Positions 1 through 8,227 of a DNA stretch of 32,616 nt are shown here, in pieces. Each line of letters begins with the position of its first letter. Position 1 is the stretch's first letter. The notes below the pieces were generated by a model. The model saw only the letters and a list, made by a program, of their open reading frames with translations. It was not told the DNA's origin and did no database searches. This DNA comes from an uncultured Treponema sp. Lineage in GTDB: Bacteria; Spirochaetota; Spirochaetia; Treponematales; Treponemataceae. The stretch lies in assembly GCA_905372265.1 (NCBI GenBank), contig CAJPOL010000007.1, positions 1 through 32,616 of the forward strand, read 5' to 3'. The position numbers and the translations under genes are program-made.

Positions 1-206
1 CATTGTACTATGTAAAAGAAAAACTTGCAAGGAAAAATTAAAGAATGGTTGCCTTGTAATTCTTCACAATTATCTTGCTTAAAAAAAGGAGGAGTGGTAT
101 CATTATATAAAATATCTGTGATAAATATAAAAATACTACCAAAACATAACCGGTACAAACTATTTAGAGATTGTCATAGAATATTAAAATACTTGGGAGT
201 GATAGA
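1..206 (+). other. AT-rich upstream region of first gene
   Basis: No convincing gene is seen here. The stretch is AT-rich and carries a candidate promoter (75-103) and, just before the 207 start, the sequence GGGAG with a seven-base spacer, which is a good ribosome binding site for the next gene. A 61-codon open frame from a TTG at 25 has no good ribosome site and no recognisable protein, so it is not called. Confidence 0.5.
75..103 (+). promoter_or_regulatory. Candidate sigma-70 promoter
   Basis: TTGCTT at 75-80 and TATCAT at 98-103 are separated by exactly 17 bases and lie about 100 bases upstream of the 207 gene. The match to TTGACA/TATAAT is moderate (four and four or five of six). It would drive the three-gene plus-strand unit. 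This is inferred from motif and spacing only. Confidence 0.4.
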
Positions 207-1634
207 ATGAACAGTAGAATACGTATCGTATGGAAATATGTTTTTATTTGTTTATATGCCGTTATGGGTATCGCAGCGGTTTTTGGACAAGCGGAAGATA
301 CCTCCGGAGAAGCAGTTAGCTTATTTGGGAACACAATCGGCGAAGACACTGCGCCGCCGGCTGAAAACGAATCGGAAGAATTGCCGGCGAAGGCTGAAAA
401 AGAACCTGAGATTCCTCCCTCTTCGTCCGTCCAAAAGGAAGCGGCTGCGCCTGTAATAGAGGTTAACCAACCGACTGCACGGCGTAAAACCCGAAATCTT
501 TCAATGCACAGCGGTTTAATCCTTTCAGGTTTGGCAGCAAACAACGTCATTCCCGTTTCCGACCTCTTTAAAGGGGCATTGGAGTTCGATTTTAACACAT
601 TATCGCAAAAAACGGCAAAATCAGGCTTGCATGTAGGGGGAATGTTCAATGCAGATTGGTATTTTCAATTTACCATACATGAAACGCACACCGTAAAATT
701 ATCTACAACGGTTGATTCAAGTTCATGGCTCAATCTTCCTAAAAATCTCATTGATTTCGTAGCAAAAAGCAATGCCTCCGGATTATCCAATATCGCAGGA
801 TTATCCCTCAAAGGAACTGTCAATGCAACAGCGTATGTCTTTGTCGATAATGGCATAATGTACCGTTTAAAAAAGCCGTCTTATAGTTTTTCCGCACGGG
901 CGGCATACTTCGTACCGCTGGCATATATGCCGAACCCTGAGATTTCCTACGAGCTTAGAGACGCTGGGCTAAACTCCGTTGTAAAATTAAACGGAGATGC
1001 AAGAATTTACGGGCATCTGCCGCTTGCGACGGCAAAAAATGAGCCTGTTAATGTTTCGCAATTATTGAAAGATGGTGGTTTGGACCTCAGTTTAGCCGGT
1101 TCATATCAGCCTGCGGATTGGGTCAATATTACCGGTGCCGTTGATTACTTACCGCTTCTTGTCGTAACGATGGACAAAGGGATACGTCAGCATATGCATG
1201 TTGACCTCAACGCAAAGGATATCTTTAAAGCCGGCGGTTTGCCCTCTGATCCGGGAATAACGAAAACAATCGGTACGCTGCCGGCGATTAAAATTATGCG
1301 CCCATGTAAAATCCGGCTCGGTGCCGACTTTAAGCCGTTCAAAAACAACTATCTGATTATATCGCCGTTTGCAGCGGTTCCGGTAGTGAATGTGAAACCG
1401 TTTTACATGGACGGCGGTTTGAAACTGGAGAGCCGCTTTGCACGGGATGTATTAGGCGTATCACTTGCAACAAACTATATCAATCGGATATGGCAGCATG
1501 AATTGTCTTTCTTTGTCGATTCCCGGTTCGCGACTTTTATCCTTGCAGCATCGGTTGCATCGCATGATTTTGCCAAAACCTTTAATTCTTTATCGGGGGT
1601 CGGCGTAAAACTCGGTTTCGGTATAGGTTTTTAA
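207..1634 (+). CDS. Secreted, probably outer-membrane protein of unknown function
   Basis: I do not recognise this 475-residue protein by name. It starts with a basic stretch and a hydrophobic segment ending near VFGQ (about residues 1-28), which is a plausible signal peptide. A Pro/Glu/Ala-rich linker follows (about 29-90). The rest alternates short polar and hydrophobic stretches rich in Gly, Asn and aromatic residues, as in beta-barrels, and the protein ends in GFGIGF with a terminal Phe, as many outer-membrane barrels do. The ATG at 207 has GGGAG seven bases upstream. It is the first gene of a plus-strand unit with two membrane proteins. The overall look recalls the large spirochaete/Bacteroidetes conserved outer-membrane families, but that is inference. 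Another possibility is a periplasmic beta-rich protein. Confidence 0.75.
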   Translation: MNSRIRIVWKYVFICLYAVMGIAAVFGQAEDTSGEAVSLFGNTIGEDTAPPAENESEELPAKAEKEPEIPPSSSVQKEAAAPVIEVNQPTARRKTRNLSMHSGLILSGLAANNVIPVSDLFKGALEFDFNTLSQKTAKSGLHVGGMFNADWYFQFTIHETHTVKLSTTVDSSSWLNLPKNLIDFVAKSNASGLSNIAGLSLKGTVNATAYVFVDNGIMYRLKKPSYSFSARAAYFVPLAYMPNPEISYELRDAGLNSVVKLNGDARIYGHLPLATAKNEPVNVSQLLKDGGLDLSLAGSYQPADWVNITGAVDYLPLLVVTMDKGIRQHMHVDLNAKDIFKAGGLPSDPGITKTIGTLPAIKIMRPCKIRLGADFKPFKNNYLIISPFAAVPVVNVKPFYMDGGLKLESRFARDVLGVSLATNYINRIWQHELSFFVDSRFATFILAASVASHDFAKTFNSLSGVGVKLGFGIGF

Positions 1635-1693
1635 CATACTGCCCCTTGAGCTTGTTATGATAACGTGCTACTTTGGCACATCAGGTGTATGAT

Positions 1694-2482
1694 ATGAAAA
1701 ACACATTACTTGTTCCGGCTGTTTTTGTTCTGAGTTTTTTTCTGTCGCTTGTGTTTCTCGCTCTTTTTAGCGGAATTGCACTGCGTTATGAGTTTACGGT
1801 AACTATGCAAGGGAATGGGTTTTTCATCTTGCTTTGTTTTGCGAAAGCGCTCTCTTATGTACTTCCCATAGCAGTAATGTTTGCCGTTGTCGGCGTATAC
1901 GCATTCCTAATGCGCCATCCGGTGAAGCTGCCGATTGCAATAGCGCTGTTTTTAGTGTGCCTTGTAGTAAGCGTTATGCTCTGTATCCCGCTTTATTATG
2001 CTCGGATTCCTGCGATAGACAATGCTTTTGCGGGCTATGTAACGACACCGGCAGTCGAAACATCGCTGATACAATTCCTTAATATGCCGGTATTTGCCAG
2101 AACATTGCGAAGAGATATGCTCGTCTTGTTTACCGATTTCTATGCCGCATACACGGCCGGTTACATTCACTACTTGATTTGTATTTCTGCGTTTGCAGCG
2201 CTCATTACTTCATGTTGGTGTGCCTGTACCGCTTCAAAATGGAATATGATTAACCTTATCCTCCTCTTTTTATTTATGCGGTTTGTCCTTGTTTTTTATT
2301 CTTACCTGCATGATCCGGCGCTTAAAAATATGCTGATGGTACTGCGGCTTGATGAAGCCTACACTCAGTACGGAACAGCAATCGTTGTTTTTGCTGCTGC
2401 AGCGGCGCTGCATGTATGCGGACTTATAAAAGAGCTGTTCCTCTTTTCAAGACGGAGAAAAAAAGGGGGCCGGTATGCGTGA
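1694..2482 (+). CDS. Integral membrane protein, six predicted helices, function unknown
   Basis: This 262-residue protein is almost entirely hydrophobic. About six membrane segments are visible, roughly at residues 5-30, 42-72, 80-105, 155-185, 190-212 and 228-252. A soluble loop of about 45 residues lies between helices three and four. The frame can be extended to a TTG at 1673, but the ATG at 1694 is preferred because AGGTG sits six bases upstream and the N-terminus then begins directly with a short Lys-containing stretch and a helix. It lies 59 bases after the previous gene and overlaps the next by eight bases, so the three are probably one transcript. I see no known transporter motif and do not assign a function. 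Confidence 0.75.
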   Translation: MKNTLLVPAVFVLSFFLSLVFLALFSGIALRYEFTVTMQGNGFFILLCFAKALSYVLPIAVMFAVVGVYAFLMRHPVKLPIAIALFLVCLVVSVMLCIPLYYARIPAIDNAFAGYVTTPAVETSLIQFLNMPVFARTLRRDMLVLFTDFYAAYTAGYIHYLICISAFAALITSCWCACTASKWNMINLILLFLFMRFVLVFYSYLHDPALKNMLMVLRLDEAYTQYGTAIVVFAAAAALHVCGLIKELFLFSRRRKKGGRYA

Positions 2483-4259
2483 GTTTTTCAAGGGCTGGCT
2501 TTCCGTTTTATTGCATTTTGCGCTCGGTTTGGCGGGCTGTTTGGTATATGTGTTCTTTTTCAAAGAAACAACTATCTTGCCTCCTATTCTAATGAAATGG
2601 CGGCTGACGGAAGCTGCTTTATTGTTCATCCAAATTATGCCGAGTTTGCTCGTATCATCTATTCTTATCGGCTATTCGGTTATCTTCGGGCTGAGCGGTC
2701 AGAATACCGTACTCCGTTATTCACGTATAGCGCTTCGGTACTTACGGGACGTTTTTATTATTCTCTTTTTTTGCATTACAGCGTATCTGCTTTTAAAAGA
2801 GATTGTATCGCCGGCCTTATTAAAGTACCGCCATTACGGTGTGCTGAAAACACACGATTATTACGACTTTCTGCAAGAAGCAGCGGTCTCTTTAAAAAAT
2901 AATCGGTACGAAGAAGCCTATTACAAACTGAAATCTTCCATCGGCATCTGGCCTGACAGCAAGGAGGCGAACGAACTCTTAGATACTGCAAAAATCAAGA
3001 TGGAAGAAGATGTTCATCACGCGGTGATGAGCAATACCGGCAGCAATAATTCCATTGGTTATGCTGATAACCTGACCGCCGAACAAGCGCTCGCTATTGG
3101 AAGACAGTCAATGGCAAATCATGATTTTTATACTGCCCATCTTTATGCAATGCGGGCATACCGATTAAGTCCGGAAAACAGCTCCTATGCCGAAGAAGCA
3201 ATGCGATTAGCCTCACAAGCATGGAATCAGATTGAAAAAGGAGCGGCAGAATTAAAAGAAGAGTTTGATGTGAAATTATACCGTTCAAAAAAACTCGGCT
3301 ATGAATTGCTGCAGCAAGGGAATTTCGTAAAAGCCTACTATCAGTTTGTCGCTACGCAAAAAATGATTGAAAAATATGCTCCATCTCAAAATGATCCTGA
3401 TGTCAATAGATTTCTGGAATTAACACGGCAAAAATTATTGGAAGAAGTATTTTTTATTGATGAAATTGAAACGTTTTCCGTTTTTGAATCGATTCGTAAT
3501 GTCAGTTTTACCGTTGCAAAATCGGGTATGATGCCGGAAACCTTTATAAAAATCGGAGGTATTTCTTTTATCACACAGAAAGGACTGCAAGGCATATATG
3601 GAAGAAACAGCGAAATAACGCAGTATAATTCCGACGGAACTATCCGCCTGAAATACCGTGTTCCATTCATCAAATTTATACCGTTCTTGGATACCGATGA
3701 TCAGTATAAAATACGGATGCAGATGCAAGCGGTGGATCGGCACCATGAGGATATTATTCTAAAACCGGCACCGGTTGATGCGGTATCTTCCGAAGATTCT
3801 CTTTCTTCTTCTATGCTGCTGCCTATCTCATATGCCGACTTTGAACTTATTATCGCTGCTGCAGAAGGCGAAAAAGCAATGACGCTGGCTGAACTCTTTA
3901 CGTTCTATCCGAAAGCAGCCGGTTACGGATTTTCGCCTCATGTGTATTATCGGGAAATGCTTTCACGGCTCAGCGATGTTTTTCTTATTCTGATTTTATC
4001 CGTGTATACGCTGATATTGGCATGGCAATTCCGTATACCTCCTCATATGCCGTTTAGAGCACGGTGGATTGTGATATTTCCATTCTTGTTTTACACAGCG
4101 AGTTTCTTTGTTGAAACAATACGGTACGGTTTCCGTTTACTCGTTACAATGCTCACTGATTACATCGGCGGATACACCTCTCTCACTGTTTTTGCGGCAT
4201 TCGTTTTACTGTTTATGGGACTTTCGTTTTCGTTTTTTGCACAACGAGCCGATTCGTAA
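2475..4259 (+). CDS. Large membrane protein with central TPR-like helical region
   Basis: This 594-residue protein has three N-terminal membrane helices (about residues 9-30, 40-65 and 90-115) and three C-terminal ones (about 493-515, 525-545 and 565-590). The soluble middle (about 130-310) holds helical pairs with TPR-like spacing, for example NNRYEEAYYKLKSSI, HDFYTAHLYAMRAYRLSP and QGNFVKAYYQFVATQKM. A beta-rich section follows (about 320-440). The start at 2475 overlaps the upstream gene by eight bases and has a run of five G six bases before it. The architecture suggests a scaffold holding a TPR domain at the membrane. It probably works with the preceding membrane protein and secreted protein, but no function can be named. 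Transcription likely ends at the hairpin just after the stop. Confidence 0.75.
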   Translation: MREFFKGWLSVLLHFALGLAGCLVYVFFFKETTILPPILMKWRLTEAALLFIQIMPSLLVSSILIGYSVIFGLSGQNTVLRYSRIALRYLRDVFIILFFCITAYLLLKEIVSPALLKYRHYGVLKTHDYYDFLQEAAVSLKNNRYEEAYYKLKSSIGIWPDSKEANELLDTAKIKMEEDVHHAVMSNTGSNNSIGYADNLTAEQALAIGRQSMANHDFYTAHLYAMRAYRLSPENSSYAEEAMRLASQAWNQIEKGAAELKEEFDVKLYRSKKLGYELLQQGNFVKAYYQFVATQKMIEKYAPSQNDPDVNRFLELTRQKLLEEVFFIDEIETFSVFESIRNVSFTVAKSGMMPETFIKIGGISFITQKGLQGIYGRNSEITQYNSDGTIRLKYRVPFIKFIPFLDTDDQYKIRMQMQAVDRHHEDIILKPAPVDAVSSEDSLSSSMLLPISYADFELIIAAAEGEKAMTLAELFTFYPKAAGYGFSPHVYYREMLSRLSDVFLILILSVYTLILAWQFRIPPHMPFRARWIVIFPFLFYTASFFVETIRYGFRLLVTMLTDYIGGYTSLTVFAAFVLLFMGLSFSFFAQRADS

Positions 4260-4260
4260 G

Positions 4261-4296
4261 GGGCTGTCCAAAAACTTCAGTTTTGGGACAGTTCCC
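4261..4296. terminator. Hairpin between convergent genes, probable bidirectional terminator
   Basis: CTGTCC (4264-4269) pairs with GGACAG (4286-4291), continued by AAAA/TTTT across a one-base bulge, with a seven-base loop. An outer GGG (4261-4263) and CCC (4294-4296) can add to the stem. It sits one base after the 2475-4259 stop and about 20 bases past the pheT stop on the other strand. The T-run after it is weak, so this is a likely rather than certain terminator. Confidence 0.5.
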
Positions 4297-4318
4297 TTAG
4301 ATTTAATCGTCCGGCATA

Positions 4319-6046
4319 TCAACTCTGCGGGAGCGCTTCTATATCCAGTTCGCCTGCAAAGACCGGCACAGTGATAGACCAGTTTTCCAGTACCTGCGGA
4401 TGCAGCTCTCCGAAAATGCCGATTTGCTTTTCTTCATATAAAATACCGGCCTGCCTCCCTGCAATAAAGCGCGGATCGTTTGTTTCACAAACGGTATACG
4501 GCATTTGCAGATAGTAGAGCAGCCCTGCGACATGACTTGCCGCTTCGTTGAAGTTGGCGTCATGGCTTGCCGTAAGAAAGCCGAGACTTTGGCGGGTTTG
4601 TGTGCCGGTATTTTCTTCAGGATTAAGGTAAGCAATTTTTCCTGTCTCAAAAATACGGTGCGGATAGACGGCATTGCCGGAAATCATCTCCGCAGAGAGT
4701 AGGGAAGGGATGATTGACGGACGGACAAACTGATAGTTCTCTGACATGGGGTTTGCAATCTCAATAACCTGCGAGCTGTCGATGCGCATTCGGTCGATAA
4801 AATCTTTTTTTGAACCGAGATAGTTAAAAATCATTTCTTGATAGCCGAACCCGACCATCAGCCGCTTTATTTTTCTGCTCAATACGGTGATTGGTAAGAG
4901 CCGTCCGATAGTAAACTCATGCGGCGTTTCAGGTTTAAAGAATTCAACGGTTTTGCCCATCATGACATCTTCAATAATATCGACTTCATGGAGAAAATCA
5001 TTCCGGTAGGCAGGCGGCGTAAGGATGAGCGTATCGCTTTCAATAGAGACAGTATTGTCCATCCGCTCAAGCGCCTCGGCAATTTCCTGCGCTGAAAGCG
5101 TTGTGCCTAACAGTTTATTGACGGCCTGAATTGTTGTCCGTGCCGTTTCTTGAAAATAGAACGGCGTTGTAACGGTTTTGCCGAAACCGGTTTCATACGG
5201 ATGCTCGATGGTAACCGGTAAAATTGTATATCCGGCATCGGAGAAATCGCAGGCAACGATATTGGTTGCAAGCAGCAGGGACGGCATATCGGTACCGGTA
5301 AGCTCGACCAATAGGTCTGAATCACCCTGCTGCACTGCCCCGATGTGAGCGCTATTGATAATCGGCGCCATTGAAAGCACGCCGTCTTTTGCATCGGAAA
5401 GAAACGGCACTTTTTTCTTATCCTTGAGTATCCAGCCGTACTCCTTTCCCTTAGGATGTTCGGTCATAATCTGCGAACATGTCATCTCGGTATCAAAGCC
5501 GAGCGGGGTAAACGAAGTTGTATCGGGATCCACGGCATGGTACCGTATCGGCCAGCTGATAAGCGCACTACGGTACACGCCCATCGATACGGAGCGGCGC
5601 TTTCTTCCGAAGTTCCAGCAGACTTTTTCCTGTGTCTGAATAATATCTTTCAGCATCGGCTCATCGATGGGCTTGCCTGAAATAACAAAGGCCGTCATAA
5701 ACGGGCGGATGTGTTCAAGTTCGCTATCCACAATGACACGGCGGCTGCCTGCATCCTTTTGCTCCGTTTGTGTTGATAAGAACTCCTGATAGCGGGCTTT
5801 ATTTGAAGTTCCTCCCGTGTGCATCCGTAACAGGCGGGCAAGCCCTGCCGTAGACCAAAGATCGGGGCGGTTGGTATCATTCAGTTCAATTTTTATAATG
5901 CGTTCCGGTTTCGGCATTTCAGCCGATGGCGCTTCGTCCAGTTCCGCTTTTGCAGAACTCAAAAGATGTTCAAATGTAGGGGAATAGTCGTATTCTTTTC
6001 CTAATAAACTAAAAAAAAGCTGCTCATTTACATCGATTTTAGGCAT
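4319..6046 (-). CDS. pheT: Phenylalanyl-tRNA synthetase beta subunit, archaeal/eukaryotic type
   Basis: This is the beta subunit of PheRS, which with PheS charges tRNA-Phe. At 575 residues it is far shorter than the roughly 800-residue bacterial form and matches the archaeal/eukaryotic form. It lacks the N-terminal tRNA-binding module and the C-terminal anticodon domain. The N-terminus, MPKIDVNEQLFFSLLG, is of that type. The middle carries a B3/B4-like editing region, followed by the B5 signature PAYRNDFLHEVDIIEDVMM (about residues 340-360) and the C-terminal catalytic-like fold. The start has AAGGA six bases upstream. It has its own promoter and no pheS beside it. Spirochaete PheRS is a known case of acquisition from an archaeal-type source. 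Confidence 0.95.
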   Translation of the reverse strand: MPKIDVNEQLFFSLLGKEYDYSPTFEHLLSSAKAELDEAPSAEMPKPERIIKIELNDTNRPDLWSTAGLARLLRMHTGGTSNKARYQEFLSTQTEQKDAGSRRVIVDSELEHIRPFMTAFVISGKPIDEPMLKDIIQTQEKVCWNFGRKRRSVSMGVYRSALISWPIRYHAVDPDTTSFTPLGFDTEMTCSQIMTEHPKGKEYGWILKDKKKVPFLSDAKDGVLSMAPIINSAHIGAVQQGDSDLLVELTGTDMPSLLLATNIVACDFSDAGYTILPVTIEHPYETGFGKTVTTPFYFQETARTTIQAVNKLLGTTLSAQEIAEALERMDNTVSIESDTLILTPPAYRNDFLHEVDIIEDVMMGKTVEFFKPETPHEFTIGRLLPITVLSRKIKRLMVGFGYQEMIFNYLGSKKDFIDRMRIDSSQVIEIANPMSENYQFVRPSIIPSLLSAEMISGNAVYPHRIFETGKIAYLNPEENTGTQTRQSLGFLTASHDANFNEAASHVAGLLYYLQMPYTVCETNDPRFIAGRQAGILYEEKQIGIFGELHPQVLENWSITVPVFAGELDIEALPQS

Positions 6047-6077
6047 AGTCTATCCTTTTTTGTGTTAGGTTTCAAAG

Positions 6078-6106
6078 AGTATATGCAATAAGACCCTGTT
6101 TGACAA
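6078..6106 (-). promoter_or_regulatory. Sigma-70 type promoter for pheT
   Basis: On the minus strand TTGTCA (6106-6101) and TATACT (6083-6078) are exactly 17 bases apart, both five of six to consensus. The predicted start is about 25 bases upstream of the pheT ATG at 6046. It lies in the 92-base gap after recG, so pheT can be expressed independently of recG. Confidence 0.65.
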
Positions 6107-6138
6107 GAAAGGACGCGATGCCTCAATTAAGGCTCCTG

Positions 6139-8208
6139 TTAGTGCGTTTGCAGTCCGTGCTGTGCGGCAAGCATCTCAAAGGCAGCGCGGCGGGCGGTTT
6201 CCAATAGTCCGCAATCGCGGATCGGATCGCCGACTTCGAATCCGCAATAGCCCGACTGCTCAATGCCGCCTATATCGCCCGGTCCCCGCAATTTTAAATC
6301 CTCTTCGGCAATCACAAAACCGTCTACCGTACCGCTCATCACCTGCAGCCGCTTTTTACCGGTTTCTGTGATGCTCTTTCCGTACAGCAGAAAACAGTAG
6401 CCTTGCTGACCGCCACGCCCTATCCTGCCCCGCAGCTGATGCAGCGCAGAAAGGCCGAAGCGGTCGGCGTGTTCAATGACCATACAAGAGGCATTCGGGA
6501 CGTCAACGCCGACTTCAATCACGCTGGTCGCAACAAGGATGCCGATAATGCCGGAACGGAACTCTTCCATAATGCGCTGTGCTTCGTCTTCGGGGATTTT
6601 TGAGTGCAGAAGCGCAACCTTAACCGCAGGGAAAGAGGCGGTCAGCTCCGTAAACATCTGCTCGGCGGAACGGATGTCCAATGTGTCCGACTGCTCAATG
6701 AGCGGATAGACAAAATAGGCCTGCCTGCCTGCAAGAATCTCTTGTCCAATAAAATGATACACCCGTTCCGCCTTGCTTTCCGCAGCAATATATGTGATCA
6801 CCGGTTTTCTGCCGGGCGGCATTGTTTTAATAACGGATACATCAAGATCTCCGAACATCGAAAGCGCAAGTGTGCGGGGGATGGGCGTTGCGCTCATCAT
6901 CAGAAAATGCGGCGCTTTTTTTTCGGCGTTGCTGCCGATACCTTTTTGAATAATGGCTGCGCGTTGCAGTACCCCGAAGCGGTGCTGCTCATCGATAACA
7001 ACCATACGGAGATTCTTATACAGTGTTTGCGCCGAAAAAAGCGCATGAGTACCGATGATAAGGTCAATGTTCCCGATTGCTAACTGCTGCAAGAGCTGCG
7101 ACCGCCCCGCCGCTTTCAAATTACCGGTGAGAAAGGCAAGGCGCACGCCGAGCGGTTCAAGCAATCTCGCAGCGTTTTCCGCATGCTGCCGCGCAAGCAG
7201 CTCCGTCGGAGCCATAAATGCCGCCTGACCTCCCTCTTCAATCACTTTTAAGCAGGCGAGGAAGGCAACGAGCGTTTTTCCCGAACCGACATCTCCTTGC
7301 AGCAGGCGCGCAGCAGGAACCGTACCGCTGATATCCGCATTGATCTCCGCTGTAACCGTTTTTTGATCGGCGGTTAGCGGGAACGGCAACCGGGAAAGCA
7401 GCTCCCGCTGCAGCGGACTATACGCCGGTTCGGCTTGTCCGCTGCCGGTTTTGCCGGCACTGTCCTGCCCCGCTGCGTCCTCTGCGGGAACAGTACGCGG
7501 CAGGACTCCGCGCCGCTCCAGCGAACGCATACCGACAGCAAGCTCATATAAAAAAAATTCTTCAAAAATAAGCGCGGTACGGGCCGTTTCAGCCTCCTGC
7601 ATTGTTGCAGGGCGGTGCATCGCATAGACAACGGCTTTCTTTGACGGCAGTCCGTATTTCGATACTATTTCAGGAGGCAATTCGGAATCGATTCCCCGCG
7701 CATACGAATCAAGCGCCCGTTCAATGAGCTTACGCAGTTTACCCTGTGTAAGCCCTTGAGTGAGCGGATAGACCGGCAATATCCGGCGTTCTGCCGTTTC
7801 AAGTTTCTCAATTTCAAAAGAGCTTGATTGAATAGCGCCGTATTTTACGGCAAAGCTCCCGTACACAAGCGCCTCAGTTCCTACGGAAAATGCTTTTTCC
7901 AAAAATGGCCGGTTAAAACAGATCAGCTCTCCGCCGGTACCTTCTGAGTCACGGATAAGCAGCTTGAGCGTTTTCATATGCCCGTAGCCGAACCATTGCT
8001 GTCCGATAATCGAAACCGGTACGTTCAATTTATGCCGCAGGTTCCATTCGCGCAGCGCGTCATACCGGCTGCGGTCTTCCCAATAGCGCGGCCACAGTTT
8101 AAGCAGATCGCCGATTGTTATAACTTCCAGCCGTTTCAGCTGTTCTACAGCCGATTTTCCCGCTCCGTAGAGGTTGGAAACAGGCGTATGAATTTCTTCA
8201 AGCAGCAT
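6139..8208 (-). CDS. recG: ATP-dependent DNA helicase RecG
   Basis: RecG is a superfamily 2 helicase that remodels stalled forks and Holliday junctions. All expected parts are visible: an N-terminal wedge/OB region, Walker A GDVGSGKT, the DEQH box in VVIDEQHRFG, motif III SATPIPRT, and the C-terminal RGRIGRGGQQGYCFLLY with the RecG-specific tail. Length (689 residues) is normal. A frame extension reaches a TTG at 8238, but the ATG at 8208 gives the family-typical start MLLEEIHTPV. Neither start has a good ribosome site, so translation may depend on coupling to the upstream AAA+ gene, whose stop is 19 bases away. An Ala/Gly-rich stretch just before the helicase domain (roughly residues 240-265) looks like a linker insertion. 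Confidence 0.96.
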   Translation of the reverse strand: MLLEEIHTPVSNLYGAGKSAVEQLKRLEVITIGDLLKLWPRYWEDRSRYDALREWNLRHKLNVPVSIIGQQWFGYGHMKTLKLLIRDSEGTGGELICFNRPFLEKAFSVGTEALVYGSFAVKYGAIQSSSFEIEKLETAERRILPVYPLTQGLTQGKLRKLIERALDSYARGIDSELPPEIVSKYGLPSKKAVVYAMHRPATMQEAETARTALIFEEFFLYELAVGMRSLERRGVLPRTVPAEDAAGQDSAGKTGSGQAEPAYSPLQRELLSRLPFPLTADQKTVTAEINADISGTVPAARLLQGDVGSGKTLVAFLACLKVIEEGGQAAFMAPTELLARQHAENAARLLEPLGVRLAFLTGNLKAAGRSQLLQQLAIGNIDLIIGTHALFSAQTLYKNLRMVVIDEQHRFGVLQRAAIIQKGIGSNAEKKAPHFLMMSATPIPRTLALSMFGDLDVSVIKTMPPGRKPVITYIAAESKAERVYHFIGQEILAGRQAYFVYPLIEQSDTLDIRSAEQMFTELTASFPAVKVALLHSKIPEDEAQRIMEEFRSGIIGILVATSVIEVGVDVPNASCMVIEHADRFGLSALHQLRGRIGRGGQQGYCFLLYGKSITETGKKRLQVMSGTVDGFVIAEEDLKLRGPGDIGGIEQSGYCGFEVGDPIRDCGLLETARRAAFEMLAAQHGLQTH

Positions 8209-8227
8209 GAGGTTTACAACAGCTCCG

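Noticed and set aside
25..210. 61-codon plus-strand open frame at the window start
   Set aside because: It starts with TTG, lacks a ribosome site, overlaps a promoter candidate and resembles no protein I know.
164..649. Antisense 161-codon frame and other long antisense frames, e.g. 17432-18019, 17530-18447, 21790-22305 and 28503-29138
   Set aside because: They lie opposite well-recognised genes or strong coding frames and show no family signatures.
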